DNA of 64,000 bases from CAXXOK01 sp963664595 (lineage in GTDB: Bacteria > Bacillota > Clostridia > Christensenellales > Aristaeellaceae), in contig CAXXOK010000010.1 of the NCBI GenBank assembly GCA_963664595.2, forward strand, positions 434,001 through 498,000, in the 5' to 3' direction. The position numbers were made by a program, and so were the translations under genes. Below, piece by piece: positions 43,996 to 52,876 of the stretch (the stretch's first letter is position 1; each line of letters starts with the position of its first letter). Under the pieces are notes generated by a model. The model did not search any database and was not told where the DNA came from. It was given only the letters and a program-made list of their open reading frames with translations.

Positions 43996-45344
43996 GACCA
44001 AGATTTACGCCGAACGCGCGGCTGGTTGCGCTGGATGTGCTCCGGGATATTCATGAAAAAGGCGCGTATGCTTCCCTGGCCCTGCAAAACAGGCTCAGGG
44101 AAGCCCGTCTGGCGCCCAATGACCGGCGGCTGGTGACGAGTATCGTATATACCACGCTGGAAAGGCAGGATCAGCTGGATTATGTGTTGGACCACCTGAT
44201 GGACCGGCCGACACAGAATATCCTCCAGCGCGACATCCTGCGGCTGAGTGCGTGCCAGCTGTTGTTCCACGAACGGATTCCGGAAAGCGCCGCCGTCAAC
44301 GAAGGGGTGAAGCTGGCCAAGATCGTCGGCATGGAAAGCGCGTCCGGATTTATGAACGCCGTATTGCGCAACCTGGCACGGCAAAAGGGAGAAATCCAGT
44401 GGCCGGACCGCGAGGAAAACCTGGAGGAGTATCTGCATGTAATGGGCAGCATGCCCCTGTGGCTGGTGCGAAAGCTTACGGAGGTATACGGAGGGGAAAC
44501 CGCCGAGCAGATCATCATGTATCAAAAGCAGGAGCACGGCATGGTGGTCCGGCCGAACATGATCCGGCTTACAGACGACGCGTTTGAAGCCCTTCTTCAT
44601 AAAAAAACATGGAACTGGCAGCGCGGGATTGCCCCGCATGCCTATCTCATCAGCGGCGCTGTGGAAATTGCGTCGGACGAGGATTATAAAAAGGGCCTGT
44701 TTTCCATCCAGGGTCAATCCAGCATCCTGGCGGGCGAAGCCGTACAGGCAAAGCCCGGTATGCGGGTGCTGGATGCCTGCGCCGCGCCGGGCGGCAAAGC
44801 GGCCTATCTGTCGGAAACCATGCAGGATACGGGACGTGTGTTTGCCTGGGAGGTACACGAAAAGCGCGCGGCGCTGCTGGAAGCCATGAAACAGCGCCTC
44901 CGCCTGGAAAACATCCGTATTTCCGTCCGTGATGCGCTTGCCGAGAAACAGGATCTGGAAGGCACACTGGACGCTGTGCTGCTGGACGCGCCCTGCACAG
45001 GCCTTGGCGTGATCGGTGAAAAGCCCGATTTGAAATACCGCCTGCAGGAAAGCGATATTCCACCGATTGTCAAAACACAGGCACAGCTTTTGGATATGGT
45101 TTCGCGCTATGTTAAGCCGGGCGGAACGCTGGTGTACTCCACCTGCTCCATCCTCCCGGAGGAGAACACGGAGCAGATCGAACGGTTTTTACATAACCAT
45201 CCGGCTTTTTCCGTTCAGCCGTTGCCGACCACTTATCCCGAAAGCTTCCGTAAAGAGCAGACGCAATTGGGATTGCAGCTGTTCCCGCACAGGGATCAGG
45301 TGGAAGGCTTCTTCATTGCCAAAATGCAAAGGCAAAGGGCATAG
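43992..45344 (+). CDS. rsmB: 16S rRNA (cytosine-967-C5)-methyltransferase
   Basis: SAM-dependent m5C methyltransferase. An N-terminal NusB-like RNA-binding domain (about residues 1-140, ARLVALDVLRDIHEKGAYAS) precedes the catalytic domain with VLDACAAPGGKAAYLSE, the PC motif LLDAPCTGLG and the catalytic cysteine motif VYSTCSILPEEN. Length 450 residues. It overlaps fmt at its start; rlmN begins 2 bases after its stop. Confidence 0.95.
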   Translation: MRPRFTPNARLVALDVLRDIHEKGAYASLALQNRLREARLAPNDRRLVTSIVYTTLERQDQLDYVLDHLMDRPTQNILQRDILRLSACQLLFHERIPESAAVNEGVKLAKIVGMESASGFMNAVLRNLARQKGEIQWPDREENLEEYLHVMGSMPLWLVRKLTEVYGGETAEQIIMYQKQEHGMVVRPNMIRLTDDAFEALLHKKTWNWQRGIAPHAYLISGAVEIASDEDYKKGLFSIQGQSSILAGEAVQAKPGMRVLDACAAPGGKAAYLSETMQDTGRVFAWEVHEKRAALLEAMKQRLRLENIRISVRDALAEKQDLEGTLDAVLLDAPCTGLGVIGEKPDLKYRLQESDIPPIVKTQAQLLDMVSRYVKPGGTLVYSTCSILPEENTEQIERFLHNHPAFSVQPLPTTYPESFRKEQTQLGLQLFPHRDQVEGFFIAKMQRQRA

Positions 45345-45345
45345 C

Positions 45346-46404
45346 ATGCAGACGAAAAGAGAACTGCTCGGCGATTTGCCTGAGACGTTGAAAACCTATC
45401 TTCAGCAGCTGTCGCAGCCGCCGTACCGCGCCGGGCAGATTTTTGCCTGGCTGCACCGCGGCGTGCCGTTTTCCGAGATGTACAACCTGCCCAAAGCGCT
45501 GCGGGATACGCTTGCGGAAAACGCAATAGATTTCCCGCTGAGCGTGGAGGAAACGTTTGAGTCGGCACGCGACGATACCGTTAAATTCCTGTTCCGGTGT
45601 ATGGATGGCAACATCATTGAGGGCGTTCTCATGCACTACCATTACGGGTATTCGCTGTGCATTTCTACGCAGATCGGCTGCAGGATGGGCTGCAAGTTCT
45701 GTGCCAGCACCCTGAACGGCTGTGTTCGGGATTTATCAGCGGGGGAAATGCTGTGCGAGGTCATCCTTGCCAACCGATATCTGGGGGATCGCGGAACCGT
45801 AGGGCATGTGGTGCTGATGGGCAGCGGCGAACCGCTGGAAAACTACGAGCAGGTTGTGCAGTTCCTGCGGCTGGTCAATCATCCCGACGGGCTGAACATC
45901 AGCCTTCGGTCCGTCTCCGTCAGCACCTGCGGGCTGGTGCCGGAGATCCTCAGGCTGGCGGAAGAGAAAATGGGGATTACCCTGAGCATTTCCCTGCACG
46001 CGCCCAACGATGAAATCCGCCAGCAGATCATGCCCATCGCCAAACGCTATCCGATCCCGGAACTGATGAACGCGGTGCGCTATTACGTAAAACAGACCGG
46101 CAGACGGGTGCTGATCGAATATGCCATGATCGACCGGCTGAATTCCAAGCCGGAGCACGCAAGGGAGCTTGCCGCGCTCCTGAGCGGATTGCAGGCACAT
46201 GTAAATTTAATCCCGCTTAATCCCGTAAAGGAGAGCCCGCTTCAGCCCGCGTCCCCACAGGCTGTCAAGGCGTTTACGGAAACGCTGGAGGCGCTTCATG
46301 TTTCGGTAACCTGCAGGCGCGAAATGGGCCGGGATATCAGCGGCGCATGCGGGCAGCTGCGCAATCACTACTTGAAAGAAAAAACTAAAACTGATATCAT
46401 TTAA
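45346..46404 (+). CDS. rlmN: 23S rRNA/tRNA adenine-C2 methyltransferase RlmN (radical SAM)
   Basis: Methylates C2 of A2503 in 23S rRNA and A37 in tRNA. The radical-SAM cluster appears as CRMGCKFCAS (CxxxCxxC); the methyl-carrier cysteines are in SVSTCGLVP and RDISGACGQL. The N-terminal helical domain begins QTKRELLGDLPETLKTYL. The ATG at 45346, after AAAGGGC, is preferred; a longer frame from 45067 is a shadow of rsmB. Length 352 residues. Confidence 0.96.
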   Translation: MQTKRELLGDLPETLKTYLQQLSQPPYRAGQIFAWLHRGVPFSEMYNLPKALRDTLAENAIDFPLSVEETFESARDDTVKFLFRCMDGNIIEGVLMHYHYGYSLCISTQIGCRMGCKFCASTLNGCVRDLSAGEMLCEVILANRYLGDRGTVGHVVLMGSGEPLENYEQVVQFLRLVNHPDGLNISLRSVSVSTCGLVPEILRLAEEKMGITLSISLHAPNDEIRQQIMPIAKRYPIPELMNAVRYYVKQTGRRVLIEYAMIDRLNSKPEHARELAALLSGLQAHVNLIPLNPVKESPLQPASPQAVKAFTETLEALHVSVTCRREMGRDISGACGQLRNHYLKEKTKTDII

Positions 46405-46440
46405 GTGGTATACAGAGTATGAAATGAAAAGGGGTGCTCC

Positions 46441-47151
46441 GTGCAGATCTATTCAAGAACGCATAAAGGGTTGGTCCGCCCAACCAATCAGGATGCGATT
46501 TTGATCAAGAAAAATCTATATGGCGTTGCCGACGGTATGGGCGGGCACCTTGGCGGGGACACGGCCAGCAAACTGGCCGTGCAGGTGATCGATAACATGC
46601 TTTCGGATAAGCTGCCCTCGGAAACCACGTTGCGCATCGGCGTGGAAGCAGCCAACCGCCGTGTGTACGAGCGGCAAAAGCATGATTTTATGCTCAAGGG
46701 CATGGGCACTACGCTGACCCTGCTGTGGGAAAACGATAAACAGATACTGGTCGCCCATGTCGGCGACAGCCGCGCTTACCGGCTGCGCAACAGTAAACTG
46801 GCCTGTATAACGACCGACCACAGCCTGGTTGGCGAAATGCTGCGCAGTAACGCCATCACGCCTGAGGAAGCCCGGGTGCACCCGTACCGCAATGTGATCA
46901 CGCGCGCAATCGGCACATCGGCCATGGTGGAAGTGGATATTCTTTGCCTTGATAAACAACAGGACGATGTATGGCTTGTCTGTTCGGACGGCCTTTTTAA
47001 TAAAATTGAAGATCAGGAAATTGAAGATATTCTGCTGGAAACCGCGGGGGATCAAGCGGCGGAAAAGCTGCTCGACCTGACGCTGGAACGCGGAGCGGAG
47101 GATAATGTCAGCATTCTGCTGGGTTATGAATCGGAGGTGTCCGAAACATGA
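46441..47151 (+). CDS. prpC: PP2C-family serine/threonine phosphatase
   Basis: Reverses phosphorylation by the adjacent PASTA kinase. Metal-binding and catalytic motifs: RPTNQDAI, GVADGMGGHLGGD, MGTTLTLLW, AHVGDSRAYRL, TTDHSLVGEML, WLVCSDGLFN and AEDNVSILL. A GTG start at 46441 follows AAGGGGTGCTCC. Length 236 residues. The stop overlaps the kinase start by four bases, so kinase and phosphatase are made in step. Confidence 0.95.
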   Translation: MQIYSRTHKGLVRPTNQDAILIKKNLYGVADGMGGHLGGDTASKLAVQVIDNMLSDKLPSETTLRIGVEAANRRVYERQKHDFMLKGMGTTLTLLWENDKQILVAHVGDSRAYRLRNSKLACITTDHSLVGEMLRSNAITPEEARVHPYRNVITRAIGTSAMVEVDILCLDKQQDDVWLVCSDGLFNKIEDQEIEDILLETAGDQAAEKLLDLTLERGAEDNVSILLGYESEVSET

Positions 47152-49040
47152 TCAAGGGAATGGTCTTTGCGGAACGCTATAAGCTGGTGGATTATCTGGG
47201 GCAGGGCGGTATGTCGCTGGTGTACCGCGCGGTGGATATCCGAACCGGGCACAGCGTAGCGGTGAAAATTCTCAAGTCCGAATATAACAATGACGCTGAA
47301 TTTTTAGAGCGTTTTCAACGGGAAGCCCATGCCGCGGGCCGTATGTCACACCATAATATTGTCAATTTGCTGGATGTCGGCACGGAAGGCGAGTTTCGTT
47401 ATCTGGTGCTGGAGTATATCAGCGGCAATACCCTGAAGGATATTATCAACGAAAGAGGCGCTTTGAACCCGAATACGGCCCTTCAAATCACGATCCGTAT
47501 TCTAAGCGCATTGCAGCACGCCCATGACAACGGCATCATCCACCGCGATATCAAACCGCAGAACGTGCTGGTGAATACCAACGGCCACATCAAGGTGGCT
47601 GATTTCGGCATTGCCAGAATCACCAACACAAAAACCATCAGCAAGGGCGATATGGTGATTGGCTCGGTTCACTATTCCTCGCCGGAGCAGGCGCGCGGCA
47701 ATGTGGTGGAAGCGACCAGCGACATCTATTCCACCGGAATCGTCCTGTATGAAATGCTTACGGGGCGCGTGCCCTTTGTGGGGGATAATCCGGTGACCAT
47801 CGCCATGCAGCAGGTAAACGCAGCGCCTCCGCCGATACGGGAGATCAATCCGGATGTTCCGCCTGCGATTGCGTCCGTGGTGATGAAAGCGCTGGAAAAA
47901 TCCCCGCAGCGGCGTTTTCAGAGCGCGCGCGAAATGGCGGACGCGTTGCTGAAAGCCAATGAAGGCATCGCGGTGGAAAAAACACCGGAACCGCCGTATA
48001 AGGGCGGGAACGGAAAGACAGACACGGGCCTTGATGAACTGAGAGGATCCGCTTCCGGCGCTGCGCAGACGGGCGGCAGGAACCAGTCACCAAAACGCAG
48101 GCAGTCACGCAGGGCAAGGGTAACGCTGGTTTCCACCATTGCGCTTGGGTGCCTGGTAATTACAGGCCTGGTGTTTGGGACGGTTTATGTATACCAGTCT
48201 GTGATCAATAGCGCTGTAGCGCCTGATATTGTCGGCATGAGCGTGGAGGAAGCGCAGCTGGCGGCCAGCAGGGTGGACTTGAACCTCGTACTTACCGAGG
48301 TAAACCACGACACGATTTCCGCCAACATCATCATCGCGCAGACCCCGGAAGCGGATATCAACATGAAAAAGGGCGACAGCATTGTTGCAACCGTCAGCAT
48401 CGGGCCCGCGACCCTGCTGATGCCCAACCTGATTGACTTAACAAAGACGGAAGCCGTAGCCAAGCTCAAGGACAGGGGATTGAGCGTACTGGTATTCAGA
48501 ACGCCGTCCACCCAGCCTGTGGATACCGTGATCGCGCAGAACCCGGCAAAAAACGAACCCTATATCACCGGGCAGGAGATTGAACTGACGCTGTCCGGCG
48601 GAAGCGTTATCATACCCGATCTTTCGGGCATGACGCTGCAAAACGCCGTAACGCAGGTGGGGCTGAACAAGTTGGAGCTGGGCGATGTTGTGCTGGAAAG
48701 CACGGAGATTGAGGATGAATATGGCATCGTTTTATCGCAAACGCCGCTGTCCGGCTCGATGGCAATTTTGGATACAAGCATTGCGCTGACCATCGGTGTG
48801 CCGGCCACACTGAACAACGCCGTGATTTCCATTCCCATTCCGGAAATGTCGGAAAGCGCGGCGCTGCGGGTAACGCTTTTGGTCAATGGAGAAGAAACGG
48901 AACAATATCAAGGCATGACGCAAAGCGGAAAAGCCTATAACGCAATTTGCCTGCTGAGCACGGCCGAGCAGGGACATTATGTGTGCTATGCGTATCTCAA
49001 CGGCGAAGAGTTTTTTGAGCAAGAGGTGGAGCTACGTTGA
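47148..49040 (+). CDS. pknB: Serine/threonine protein kinase with PASTA domains
   Basis: Membrane receptor kinase sensing cell-wall fragments. Kinase domain residues about 10-270: glycine loop LGQGGMSLVYRA, catalytic Lys in VAVKILK, HRDIKPQNVLV and VADFGIAR; a basic linker; one membrane helix (about 325-347, VTLVSTIALGCLVITGLVFG); three extracellular PASTA repeats starting APDIVGMSVEEA, LMPNLIDLTKTEA and IIPDLSGMTLQNA; then an extra C-terminal beta-rich stretch of about 85 residues. Length 630 residues, close to B. subtilis PrkC. Located between prpC and rsgA, the conserved order. Confidence 0.95.
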   Translation: MIKGMVFAERYKLVDYLGQGGMSLVYRAVDIRTGHSVAVKILKSEYNNDAEFLERFQREAHAAGRMSHHNIVNLLDVGTEGEFRYLVLEYISGNTLKDIINERGALNPNTALQITIRILSALQHAHDNGIIHRDIKPQNVLVNTNGHIKVADFGIARITNTKTISKGDMVIGSVHYSSPEQARGNVVEATSDIYSTGIVLYEMLTGRVPFVGDNPVTIAMQQVNAAPPPIREINPDVPPAIASVVMKALEKSPQRRFQSAREMADALLKANEGIAVEKTPEPPYKGGNGKTDTGLDELRGSASGAAQTGGRNQSPKRRQSRRARVTLVSTIALGCLVITGLVFGTVYVYQSVINSAVAPDIVGMSVEEAQLAASRVDLNLVLTEVNHDTISANIIIAQTPEADINMKKGDSIVATVSIGPATLLMPNLIDLTKTEAVAKLKDRGLSVLVFRTPSTQPVDTVIAQNPAKNEPYITGQEIELTLSGGSVIIPDLSGMTLQNAVTQVGLNKLELGDVVLESTEIEDEYGIVLSQTPLSGSMAILDTSIALTIGVPATLNNAVISIPIPEMSESAALRVTLLVNGEETEQYQGMTQSGKAYNAICLLSTAEQGHYVCYAYLNGEEFFEQEVELR

Positions 49041-49927
49041 CGGCAGACGGCATACAGGGTGTGATTTTCAAAGGGATCGGCGGATTTTATTACGTACGGG
49101 ATGACGGCGGACAGGAGTATACGCTTCGGGCGAGAGGCATTTTCCGCAAACAAAAAATAACCCCGCTTATCGGCGACCGGGTGCGCGTTACCCCAGGTGA
49201 GGGAGAGGAAGATGGCTGGATTGACGAGATCCTCCCCAGGAAAAACGCACTGGTCAGGCCGCCGGTTGCCAACCTGAATTGCCTGATGATTGTAATTGCG
49301 CCAACCCCCAAGCCGGACCTGCTGCTTACGGATATGCTGATGGTGGAAGCAAGAAAGCAGAATATTGCCCCGGTACTGGTGATCAATAAGGCGGATCTTG
49401 ATCTGCCGTTCTGTGAGCAGATTGCTGCGGAATATAACCAAACGGGATACCCGGTTCTGATCACCAGCGTCAATCAAGGGACAGGTCTTGATGATCTGGG
49501 GTCAAGGTTCAGACAGGGCATTTGCTGCATGGCGGGGCAGAGCGGCGTGGGGAAAAGCTCGCTGGTTGCCGCCGTGACCGGTATTGAGCTCAATACCGGA
49601 GAAATCAGCCGCAGGAATGAAAGAGGGAAGCATACAACACGGCATGCGGAACTGCTGATCAAAAACGGCTTTCAAGTATTGGATACCGCGGGCTTCAGCC
49701 TGCTGAATTGTTCGGAGGCGGAGGAGCCGGTCCTGCTGAAGGATTTTTATCCGGAATTCGCCCCTTATGAATCACAATGCCGCTTTCAGCCGTGCTATCA
49801 CCTGAGCGAACCAGGCTGCGCCGTGCTGCAAGCCGTCAGGGACGGGCAGCTGCCGCAGGAACGTGTTGCGCGGTATCATCAATTATTGGCAAGCGCCAAG
49901 GAAGCGTGGAAAGGACGATATGAGTAA
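49037..49927 (+). CDS. rsgA: Ribosome small-subunit-dependent GTPase A
   Basis: Circularly permuted GTPase that helps late 30S subunit maturation. N-terminal OB-fold (QGVIFKGIGGFYYV, LIGDRVRVTP), then motifs in permuted order: NKADLD (G4), GQSGVGKSSLV (G1), TTRHAELL, DTAGF (G3), followed by the zinc knuckle CRFQPCYHLSEPGC. A TTG start overlapping the kinase stop is inferred from GAGGTGGAG just upstream. Length 296 residues. Confidence 0.94.
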   Translation: MTADGIQGVIFKGIGGFYYVRDDGGQEYTLRARGIFRKQKITPLIGDRVRVTPGEGEEDGWIDEILPRKNALVRPPVANLNCLMIVIAPTPKPDLLLTDMLMVEARKQNIAPVLVINKADLDLPFCEQIAAEYNQTGYPVLITSVNQGTGLDDLGSRFRQGICCMAGQSGVGKSSLVAAVTGIELNTGEISRRNERGKHTTRHAELLIKNGFQVLDTAGFSLLNCSEAEEPVLLKDFYPEFAPYESQCRFQPCYHLSEPGCAVLQAVRDGQLPQERVARYHQLLASAKEAWKGRYE

Positions 49928-50567
49928 AATAGCGGCATCCATTTTAGCGGCCGACACAATGCATATGGGGGATGCGGTTCGGTTGATTCAGGAGTCGGGT
50001 TGCGACGCGATTCACTTCGATGTCATGGACGGGGTTTTTGTACCCAATATCTCGTTTGGCCCCAAGCTGCTGGAAGATATGAGCGCGGAATTTGACGCGT
50101 GGTTTGACGTGCACCTCATGCTGGCGGATCCCTCCCACTATATCGACGTGTTTGCCCAAAGCGGCGCGAACATGATCACAGTGCATTTGGAAAGCGCCAA
50201 CTATCAGCAGGCGATCAAGCGGATTCGGGAGCTTGGCCTGCAGGTTGGCGTATCCCTGAAACCGGCGACGCCGGCTTCGGCACTGCAGACGCTTCACGAT
50301 ATGCCGGATATGGTTTTGGTGATGTCGGTGGAGCCCGGCTTCGGCGGGCAGGCCTTTATGCCGGAAATGATCGAAAAGGTTGCGCAGCTGCGCACCATGG
50401 GGTATACGGGGGAGATCGAGGTAGACGGCGGGGTTAATCTGGAAAACGGAAAGCTGCTGGCTGAAGCCGGAGCGGATATCCTTGTAATGGGCACGAAGTT
50501 TTTCAAATCCGAAAACCCGGCGGAGCTGGTGCGGCAGATTCATCAGCTGGGTAAAAATAAGTTGTAG
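49920..50567 (+). CDS. rpe: Ribulose-phosphate 3-epimerase
   Basis: Interconverts ribulose-5-phosphate and xylulose-5-phosphate in the pentose phosphate pathway. TIM-barrel motifs: ASILAADTMHM, IHFDVMDGVFVPNISFG, DVHLML, VMSVEPGFGGQAF, and IEVDGGVNLEN. Start overlaps the rsgA end by eight bases with AAAGGA upstream. Length 215 residues. In many Firmicutes thiN follows; here the operon ends. Confidence 0.96.
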   Translation: MSKIAASILAADTMHMGDAVRLIQESGCDAIHFDVMDGVFVPNISFGPKLLEDMSAEFDAWFDVHLMLADPSHYIDVFAQSGANMITVHLESANYQQAIKRIRELGLQVGVSLKPATPASALQTLHDMPDMVLVMSVEPGFGGQAFMPEMIEKVAQLRTMGYTGEIEVDGGVNLENGKLLAEAGADILVMGTKFFKSENPAELVRQIHQLGKNKL

Positions 50568-50597
50568 CCACGGAGAATCAAGTTTTCTTTTCCAAAC

Positions 50598-50643
50598 ACA
50601 TAGCAAACTCCCGAGGCAGGACTGCCTCGGGAGTTTGCTATGT
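50598..50643. repeat. 22-base perfect inverted repeat between rpe and the acyl-CoA synthetase
   Basis: ACATAGCAAACTCCCGAGGC plus AG (50598-50619) is exactly complementary to 50622-50643, leaving a two-base centre. It sits at the end of two convergent genes, so it probably terminates transcription, but there is no T tract on either side. Confidence 0.8.
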
Positions 50644-50665
50644 TGATGAATGCGATATACTGCGG

Positions 50666-52300
50666 CTAATTGGTAACCTGCTTTTCCACCAGATGCTCCG
50701 CACCGTACATCTGACGCAGCTTCGGCTTTTCGATTTTTCCGGTAGGGTTGCGCGGAACCTTGGCGAAGATTACCTTACGGGGGCGTTTGTAACGCGGCAA
50801 ATCCAGACAGAAATTATTAACGTCTTCCACGCTCATGCTGCCTTCCTGCTTGAGCTCGATAACAGCCGTAGCGATTTCGCCAAGGCGTTCGTCGGCCATG
50901 CCAATCACCGCGACATCCCTGATTTTGTCATGAGTGCGAAGAAAATCCTCAATCTGCACAGGATAGAGGTTTTCACCGCCAGAGATAATGACATCTTTTT
51001 TACGGTCTACCAGAAAAATGAAACCGTCCTCATCGGTTTTTGCCATATCGCCGGTGCGCAGCCATTCGCCGACCAGCACTTCGTCGGTGGCTTCCTGATT
51101 ATGATAATAGCATTTCATCAGCCCGGGGCCCTTTACGGCAAGCTCGCCCACGGAACCGGCCGGGACATCCTGCATATGCTCGTCTACGATGCGTGTTTCC
51201 CACAGATAGCCTGCTTTGCCGATCGCACCAACTTTATGTACGTTTTCCACCCCAAGGTGTACGCAGCCGGGGCCTGCCGATTCGCTGAGACCGTAATTGG
51301 TATCATACTGCTGATGGGGGAATATCTTCAGCCAGCGGTTGATCAGGCTGGGCGGAACCGGTTGCGCCCCGATGTGCATCAGCCGCCATTGGGAAAGGGC
51401 ATAGTCAGCAAGTTTCAGCTCCCCCTTGTCGATGCTGTCCAGAATATCCTGCGCCCAGGGCACCAACAGCCATACGATGGTTGCTTTTTCATCGGATACC
51501 GCCTGCAGCACCCATTTGGAACTGATGCCGCGCAGCAGGACTGCTTTCCCGCCCACCATCAGGCTGCCGAACCAGTGCATTTTGGCGCCGGTGTGGTACA
51601 GCGGGGGAATGCATAAAAAGACATCCTCCTTGGTTTGGCTGTGATGTTTTTGCTCGGCCAGGCAAGCGCCCATCAGCCCTTCGTGGCTGTGCAGAATGGC
51701 CTTGGGAAAGCCGGTTGTGCCGGAGGAAAAGTAGATGGCGGCATCGTCGCGGTCCACCACTTCCACAGCGGGCGCAGTAGACGAACAATAGGTGATATAG
51801 TGGCTGAAATTATCCGAAAACGGCGGCGTATCATTGCCGACATAAAAAAAGTGCCTGATGTTTTCCAACGTGTCCATCGTCTGTTCCACACGGCCTGTGA
51901 ACTCCGGGCCGAAAATGAGAACCGAAGCGTCGGACAGCGCCAGGCAATAGGAGATTTCCTCCGATGTATACCGGAAGTTGAGCGGCACGGCCAACGCTCC
52001 GGTTTTAAGAATCCCGAAGTAGATAGGCAGCCACTCAATGCAGTTCATCAGTAGAATTGCAACCTTGTCTCCCTTTTTTACGCCGCGGGAGAGTAAAAGG
52101 TTGGCAAAACGGTTGGATGTCTGGTTAAACTCGCGCCAGGTGATTTCCCTTCGGTATTTGCCGCCTGATGCGGACTCGATCAGATTGAACTCACGCCAGG
52201 ATACCGTATGATCCGGCTGCAGTGCCGGATTAATCTCCACAAGCGCGACGTTATCGGGGGTGATACGGGCATTTTTCTCCAGAAACTCGGTGATGATCAT
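50666..52300 (-). CDS. AMP-dependent acyl-CoA synthetase/ligase
   Basis: Adenylate-forming enzyme that activates a carboxylic acid, most likely a fatty or aromatic acid, as the CoA thioester. Core motifs: IYFSSGTTGFPKAILHSHEG (P-loop-like), DTNYGLSESAG, GEWLRTGDMAKTDEDG, VDRKKDVIISGGENLYPVQI, and the C-terminal NPTGKIEKPKL with the catalytic Lys. The N-terminal region contains the tandem-like phrases SWREFN and TWREFN about 20 residues apart. Substrate cannot be told. ATG at 52300 after AGGAGG; length 544 residues. Monocistronic with a consensus promoter. Confidence 0.9.
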   Translation of the reverse strand: MIITEFLEKNARITPDNVALVEINPALQPDHTVSWREFNLIESASGGKYRREITWREFNQTSNRFANLLLSRGVKKGDKVAILLMNCIEWLPIYFGILKTGALAVPLNFRYTSEEISYCLALSDASVLIFGPEFTGRVEQTMDTLENIRHFFYVGNDTPPFSDNFSHYITYCSSTAPAVEVVDRDDAAIYFSSGTTGFPKAILHSHEGLMGACLAEQKHHSQTKEDVFLCIPPLYHTGAKMHWFGSLMVGGKAVLLRGISSKWVLQAVSDEKATIVWLLVPWAQDILDSIDKGELKLADYALSQWRLMHIGAQPVPPSLINRWLKIFPHQQYDTNYGLSESAGPGCVHLGVENVHKVGAIGKAGYLWETRIVDEHMQDVPAGSVGELAVKGPGLMKCYYHNQEATDEVLVGEWLRTGDMAKTDEDGFIFLVDRKKDVIISGGENLYPVQIEDFLRTHDKIRDVAVIGMADERLGEIATAVIELKQEGSMSVEDVNNFCLDLPRYKRPRKVIFAKVPRNPTGKIEKPKLRQMYGAEHLVEKQVTN

Positions 52301-52342
52301 TCTACCATCCTCCTGTACTACAATATGCATCACTGTTGTAGC

Positions 52343-52371
52343 ATTATAAAACTTAGGATAGTGTGTGTCAA
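52343..52371 (-). promoter_or_regulatory. Consensus promoter for the acyl-CoA synthetase gene
   Basis: TTGACA (52366-52371) and TATAAT (52343-52348) on the - strand, spacing 17. Immediately downstream (52320-52341) TACAACA...TATTGTA forms an imperfect dyad that could be an operator for control by substrate. Confidence 0.85.
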
Positions 52372-52400
52372 TTCAGGGGCACAGCAAATTCCATGCGCTT

Positions 52401-52450
52401 TCTCATGATATTCTCATGAAACCATAAAGCATACCTCAAGCATCTCATGA
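52401..52450 (+). repeat. Three TCTCATGA direct repeats upstream of the DUF4342 gene
   Basis: TCTCATGA occurs at 52401-52408, 52412-52419 and 52443-52450. The spacings of 11 and 31 bases are close to one and three helical turns, so the copies face the same side of the DNA. A TATGAT -10-like element follows at 52461-52466. Confidence 0.5.
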
Positions 52451-52511
52451 TTCCATATGCTATGATAACCCTGTCAGATGAACCACCGAAATAGTAGGAG
52501 GATTTAAGGAT

Positions 52512-52811
52512 ATGGAAAACGAAAACAACCAGAAAGAAAACAAAGGCTTCTTCAAGGTCATGTACAGAATTCGCATCAAAATCAAAAGGGGCGACATGAC
52601 CATCATCAACCTGTCGCTGCTGTTCTCGCTGATCGCGCTGCTTACCGCACCCTGGCTTGTGGTGATCGGCGCTCTGGTCGCGCTGGTGATGGGGTATCAC
52701 ATTTCGATTGACCGCACCGGTTCTGGTTTTGAAAACAGCTTCGAAGAAGTGGTTGAAAACACCAAACGCAATGTTCTGAAGGTTTTCAACGCCGATGACG
52801 AGCAGGAATAA
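52512..52811 (+). CDS. DUF4342-like small membrane-associated protein
   Basis: A 99-residue protein with a charged hydrophilic N-terminus, a beta segment (MYRIRIKIKRGDMTIINLSL), a hydrophobic stretch typical of the family (LLTAPWLVVIGALVALVMGY), and an acidic C-terminus. The pattern of a short basic strand followed by APWL and a hydrophobic helix is characteristic of DUF4342, whose function is unknown. GGAGGATTTAAGGAT precedes the ATG. Single gene with its own terminator. Confidence 0.75.
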   Translation: MENENNQKENKGFFKVMYRIRIKIKRGDMTIINLSLLFSLIALLTAPWLVVIGALVALVMGYHISIDRTGSGFENSFEEVVENTKRNVLKVFNADDEQE

Positions 52812-52828
52812 GCGAAGATATTCAAAAA

Positions 52829-52867
52829 GACGGGCGCTATCCAAATTGGAGAGCGCCCGCCTTTTTG
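52829..52867. terminator. Bidirectional terminator between the DUF4342 and SH3-domain genes
   Basis: CGGGCGCT/AGCGCCCG stem (52831-52838 with 52852-52859), followed on + by CTTTTTG and on - by TCTTTTTG. Confidence 0.88.
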
Positions 52868-52876
52868 TATTCTGGC

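Noticed and set aside
52100..52220. Repeated WREFN phrase in the acyl-CoA synthetase as a recent duplication
   Set aside because: The surrounding bases differ and similar phrasing is, as far as I recall, common in this clostridial subgroup, so it is probably an old family feature.
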